Of a stretch of 34,448 nt of DNA, positions 33,106-34,448 are shown in pieces; positions within the stretch are counted from its first letter, which is position 1, and each line of letters begins with the position of its first letter. The stretch spans positions 1 through 34,448 of the forward strand of contig JAJDAR010000429.1 of assembly GCA_029261775.1 (NCBI GenBank), read 5' to 3'. Under the pieces are notes generated by a model that had not been told where the DNA came from, made no database searches, and saw nothing but the letters and a program-made list of their open reading frames with translations. Made by a program: the position numbers and the translations under genes. This stretch comes from Deltaproteobacteria bacterium (GTDB lineage Bacteria > Myxococcota_A > UBA9160 > UBA6930).

Positions 33106-33569
33106 TCGCCCAGGGCGAGTCCGCGCCCGCCTTCGAGGCGAAGACCGGCGCCGGGGCCGAGCTCTCCCTCACGGGCCTGCTGGCCCGAGGCCCCCTGGTG
33201 CTCTTCTTCTACCCCAAGGACTTCACGCCCGGTTGAACGGTGGAGGCGCGGGACTTCCGGGAGCGCTACCCGGAGTTCACCGCGCTCGGCGCCGAGGTCG
33301 TCGGCGTCAGTCCGGACAGCGAGGATCGGCACGCGTCCTTCGGCAAGAGCCTGGGCCTTCCCTATCCGCTCGTCAGCGACAAGGGAGGCAGGATCGCCAA
33401 GGCCTACGGCGTGGCGAGGGCCGGGGGCTGGCTGCCCAGTCGACGCGTCACCTTCGTGATCGATCGATCGGGCACGGTCGCGGAGGTGATCTCCGCGGAA
33501 CTCGACGTGAGCTACCACGCGAGAGAGGCCCTGCGCGTCGTCGAGGAGTTGGGCTCCGCGCCCGCTTAG
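33102..33569 (+). CDS. Selenocysteine-containing peroxiredoxin (BCP/PrxQ type), TGA at codon 45 read as Sec
   Basis: ATG 33102 overlaps the upstream stop (ATGA). The frame reads MIAQGESAPAFEAKTG, then LVLFFYPKDFTPG, then TGA at 33234-33236, then TVEARDFRERYPEF and on to a stop at 33569. In BCP/PrxQ proteins the motif is YPKDxTPGCTxEA, so the TGA sits exactly on the peroxidatic cysteine. The reading frame on both sides is intact and conserved: VVGVSPDSEDRHASFGKSLGLPYPLVSDKGGRIAKAYGV and RRVTFVIDRSGTV with the active-site Arg. A hairpin fitting bacterial SECIS rules follows. With Sec the protein has 155 residues, the family's normal length. It contains no Cys, so it must be a 1-Sec enzyme recycled by another thiol. 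It reduces hydrogen peroxide and organic peroxides. Annotation software would truncate it or start it at GTG 33240. Confidence 0.85.
33255..33275 (+). promoter_or_regulatory. Candidate bacterial SECIS hairpin downstream of the Sec codon
   Basis: TTCCGGG (33255-33261) pairs with CCCGGAG (33269-33275; six Watson-Crick pairs and one T-G) around the loop AGCGCTA. The loop begins 26 nt after the TGA and has G at its second position, which fits published criteria for bacterial elements (loop 16-37 nt from UGA, G in the first two loop bases). A competing fold pairs GGCGC (33245-33249) with GCGCT (33263-33267). The element is within the coding sequence, as SelB requires in bacteria. Confidence 0.55.
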
Positions 33570-33623
33570 CCTGAGCACCGCGTCACCCGGGTCGGTACCG
33601 CGGCCGCGGATCGGCGCAGCCGT

Positions 33624-33629
33624 TAGACT
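33624..33629 (+). promoter_or_regulatory. Candidate -10 element TAGACT for ftsY
   Basis: TAGACT is followed by nine bases and ATG 33639. There is no Shine-Dalgarno, so a leaderless or very short-leader transcript is likely. The 69-base gap after the peroxiredoxin stop holds no other recognisable element. Confidence 0.33.
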
Positions 33630-33638
33630 CCGCGGCCC

Positions 33639-34448
33639 ATGAACGAGCTCCTCCACGCCGCCGCCCTCTGGGCCGCCGACCACGTCTCCCTGCTGCCCTG
33701 GATCGGTGGCGCCGTCCCGCTGCCCTTCCTGCTCTGGGGCCTGATCCGCGGTGACCGGGGAGAAACGGTCGAGGCGGACGACGCGGTCGCCGTCGCAGCC
33801 GAGGCGCCGTCGCCCGCGGTCGAGCCCGTTCCCGCCGCGGTCACTCCCGCGGTCCAGCCCGAACCCGCTCGGGTCGATCCGGCGGTCCAGCCCGCACCGG
33901 TTCCTGTCGAACCCGCGGTCGAACCCGAGCCCGCGGCAGCGCCGGAACGCGAGGCGGAGGTTTCCGCCCCGGCGGTCGAGGAGGCCGCCGAGGTCGCGCC
34001 CGCCGCCGCGCCCGCGCGGGTCTCGCTGCGCGATCGCCTGGCACGGACGAGCGAGGCGCTGGTCGGCCGGCTCGGGGCCCTGCTCGGCGGGTCCTCCGTC
34101 GACGCAGATCTGCTCGAGGAACTCGAAGCGCTGCTGTTCACGGCCGACCTCGGCGTGAAGACGGCGCAGGATCTGCTCGAAGCGGTGCGCGGGCAGGCGT
34201 CGGGCCAGCCCCCGGCGCGTGTGCGCGAGATCCTCCGCGAGCGGATGGCCGAGAAGCTGGCGGCCGTCGAAGGGGACGCCACCGGTCTGCTCAAGACGGG
34301 CTCGCCTCACGTGGTGCTGGTGCTCGGGGTGAACGGGTCCGGCAAGACGACGACGATCGGCAAGCTGGCGGCCCGCTATCGGGCCGAGGGGTACAGCGTG
34401 ATCCTCGGCGCCGGAGACACGTTCCGGGCTGCTGCCCGAGAGCAGCTG
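33639..34448 (+). CDS. ftsY: Signal recognition particle receptor FtsY, N-terminal part (cut by window edge)
   Basis: 270 codons are visible. The N-terminus has a hydrophobic helix (about residues 18-36, [18 protein letters not shown]), then a Pro/Val/Ala/Glu-rich linker (about 47-125), then the N domain ([46 protein letters not shown]) and the G domain with the P-loop GVNGSGKTT (Gly230 to Lys236) and [12 protein letters not shown], the family's DTFRAAA motif. FtsY docks ribosome-SRP complexes at the membrane and hydrolyses GTP with Ffh. Many bacterial FtsY proteins bind the membrane through amphipathic or acidic regions; a true transmembrane anchor as seen here is a minority form. Confidence 0.95.
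   Translation, partial: MNELLHAAALWAADHVSLLPWIGGAVPLPFLLWGLIRGDRGETVEADDAVAVAAEAPSPAVEPVPAAVTPAVQPEPARVDPAVQPAPVPVEPAVEPEPAAAPEREAEVSAPAVEEAAEVAPAAAPARVSLRDRLARTSEALVGRLGALLGGSSVDADLLEELEALLFTADLGVKTAQDLLEAVRGQASGQPPARVREILRERMAEKLAAVEGDATGLLKTGSPHVVLVLGVNGSGKTTTIGKLAARYRAEGYSVILGAGDTFRAAAREQL
33790..33950 (+). repeat. Low-complexity Pro/Val/Ala/Glu repeats in the FtsY linker
   Basis: The DNA repeats loose GCGGTC(C/G)A(G)CCCG units, coding for degenerate AVxPxP and VEPAVEPEP steps between the membrane helix and the N domain. Copies are imperfect. It likely acts as an extended tether holding the GTPase away from the membrane, and is prone to length change. Confidence 0.6.

Noticed and set aside
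33234-33236. Reading the TGA as an ordinary stop, making the peroxiredoxin a pseudogene or a short protein from GTG 33240
   Set aside because: The frame is unbroken on both sides, the only disruption falls exactly on the peroxidatic Cys codon, and a SECIS-like hairpin follows. A shorter protein would lack the active site.
33060-34310. Open minus-strand frame across the peroxiredoxin/ftsY region
   Set aside because: Arg/Gly/Asp-rich shadow of the plus-strand genes with no recognisable motif; both plus-strand genes are conserved.

Overview
The window is a very GC-rich stretch (roughly two-thirds or more G+C by eye) with densely packed genes, short intergenic gaps and many ATGA/GTGA/TGATG overlaps. 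I see 31 protein genes; two are cut by the window edges (the sucD-like gene at the left, ftsY at the right). No rRNA, tRNA, CRISPR array, insertion sequence or phage gene is visible. The longest gap between genes is about 220 bases (22538-22755). Gene content points to a GC-rich deltaproteobacterium-like bacterium in the broad sense (Myxococcota, Desulfobacterota or Binatota-like lineages): three-part proton-translocating transhydrogenase, several acyl-CoA enzymes, an LLM-class flavin/F420 enzyme, a Tup tungstate importer and a probable selenoprotein. The taxon is inference.

Layout. 1-1360: succinyl-CoA ligase-like pair (minus). 1543-3620: MDR-type reductase followed by a membrane-anchored phosphodiesterase (plus). 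3682-4749: unidentified protein, possibly hot-dog fold (minus). 4929-8572: pntAA-pntAB-pntB and a dienelactone hydrolase; between pntAA and pntAB lies an unusual 35-bp tandem repeat. 8658-10141: divergent PAS-domain and receiver-like/PilZ genes. 10184-12250: an SPFH lipoprotein and an acyl-CoA dehydrogenase, divergent around a perfect palindrome. 12341-14560: a six-helix MCP-like receptor with an altered tip. 14576-20591 (minus): one overlapping run yyaL-tupB-tupC-tupA-acyl-CoA ligase. 20715-22537: toroid protein and LLM oxidoreductase, converging on a shared CTAG, with a 36-bp tandem repeat upstream of the latter. 22756-27157: glycosyltransferase and a heterodimeric ABC exporter with one degenerate ATP site. 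27186-28001: TesB thioesterase (minus). 28184-31912: smc. 31947-32396: ABA4-like membrane protein (minus). 32494-33569: PmtA-like methyltransferase coupled to a peroxiredoxin whose peroxidatic cysteine codon is an in-frame TGA. 33639-end: ftsY with an N-terminal membrane anchor.

The main themes are acyl-CoA and redox metabolism (succinyl-CoA ligase, MDR reductase, acyl-CoA dehydrogenase, acyl-CoA ligase, TesB, transhydrogenase), trace elements (tungstate uptake, selenium use), envelope functions and core cell biology (smc, ftsY). The strongest unusual signals are the probable selenocysteine peroxiredoxin, which contains no cysteine at all, and the chain of three 11-codon mini-ORFs, linked by TGATG overlaps, at the pntAA/pntAB junction.
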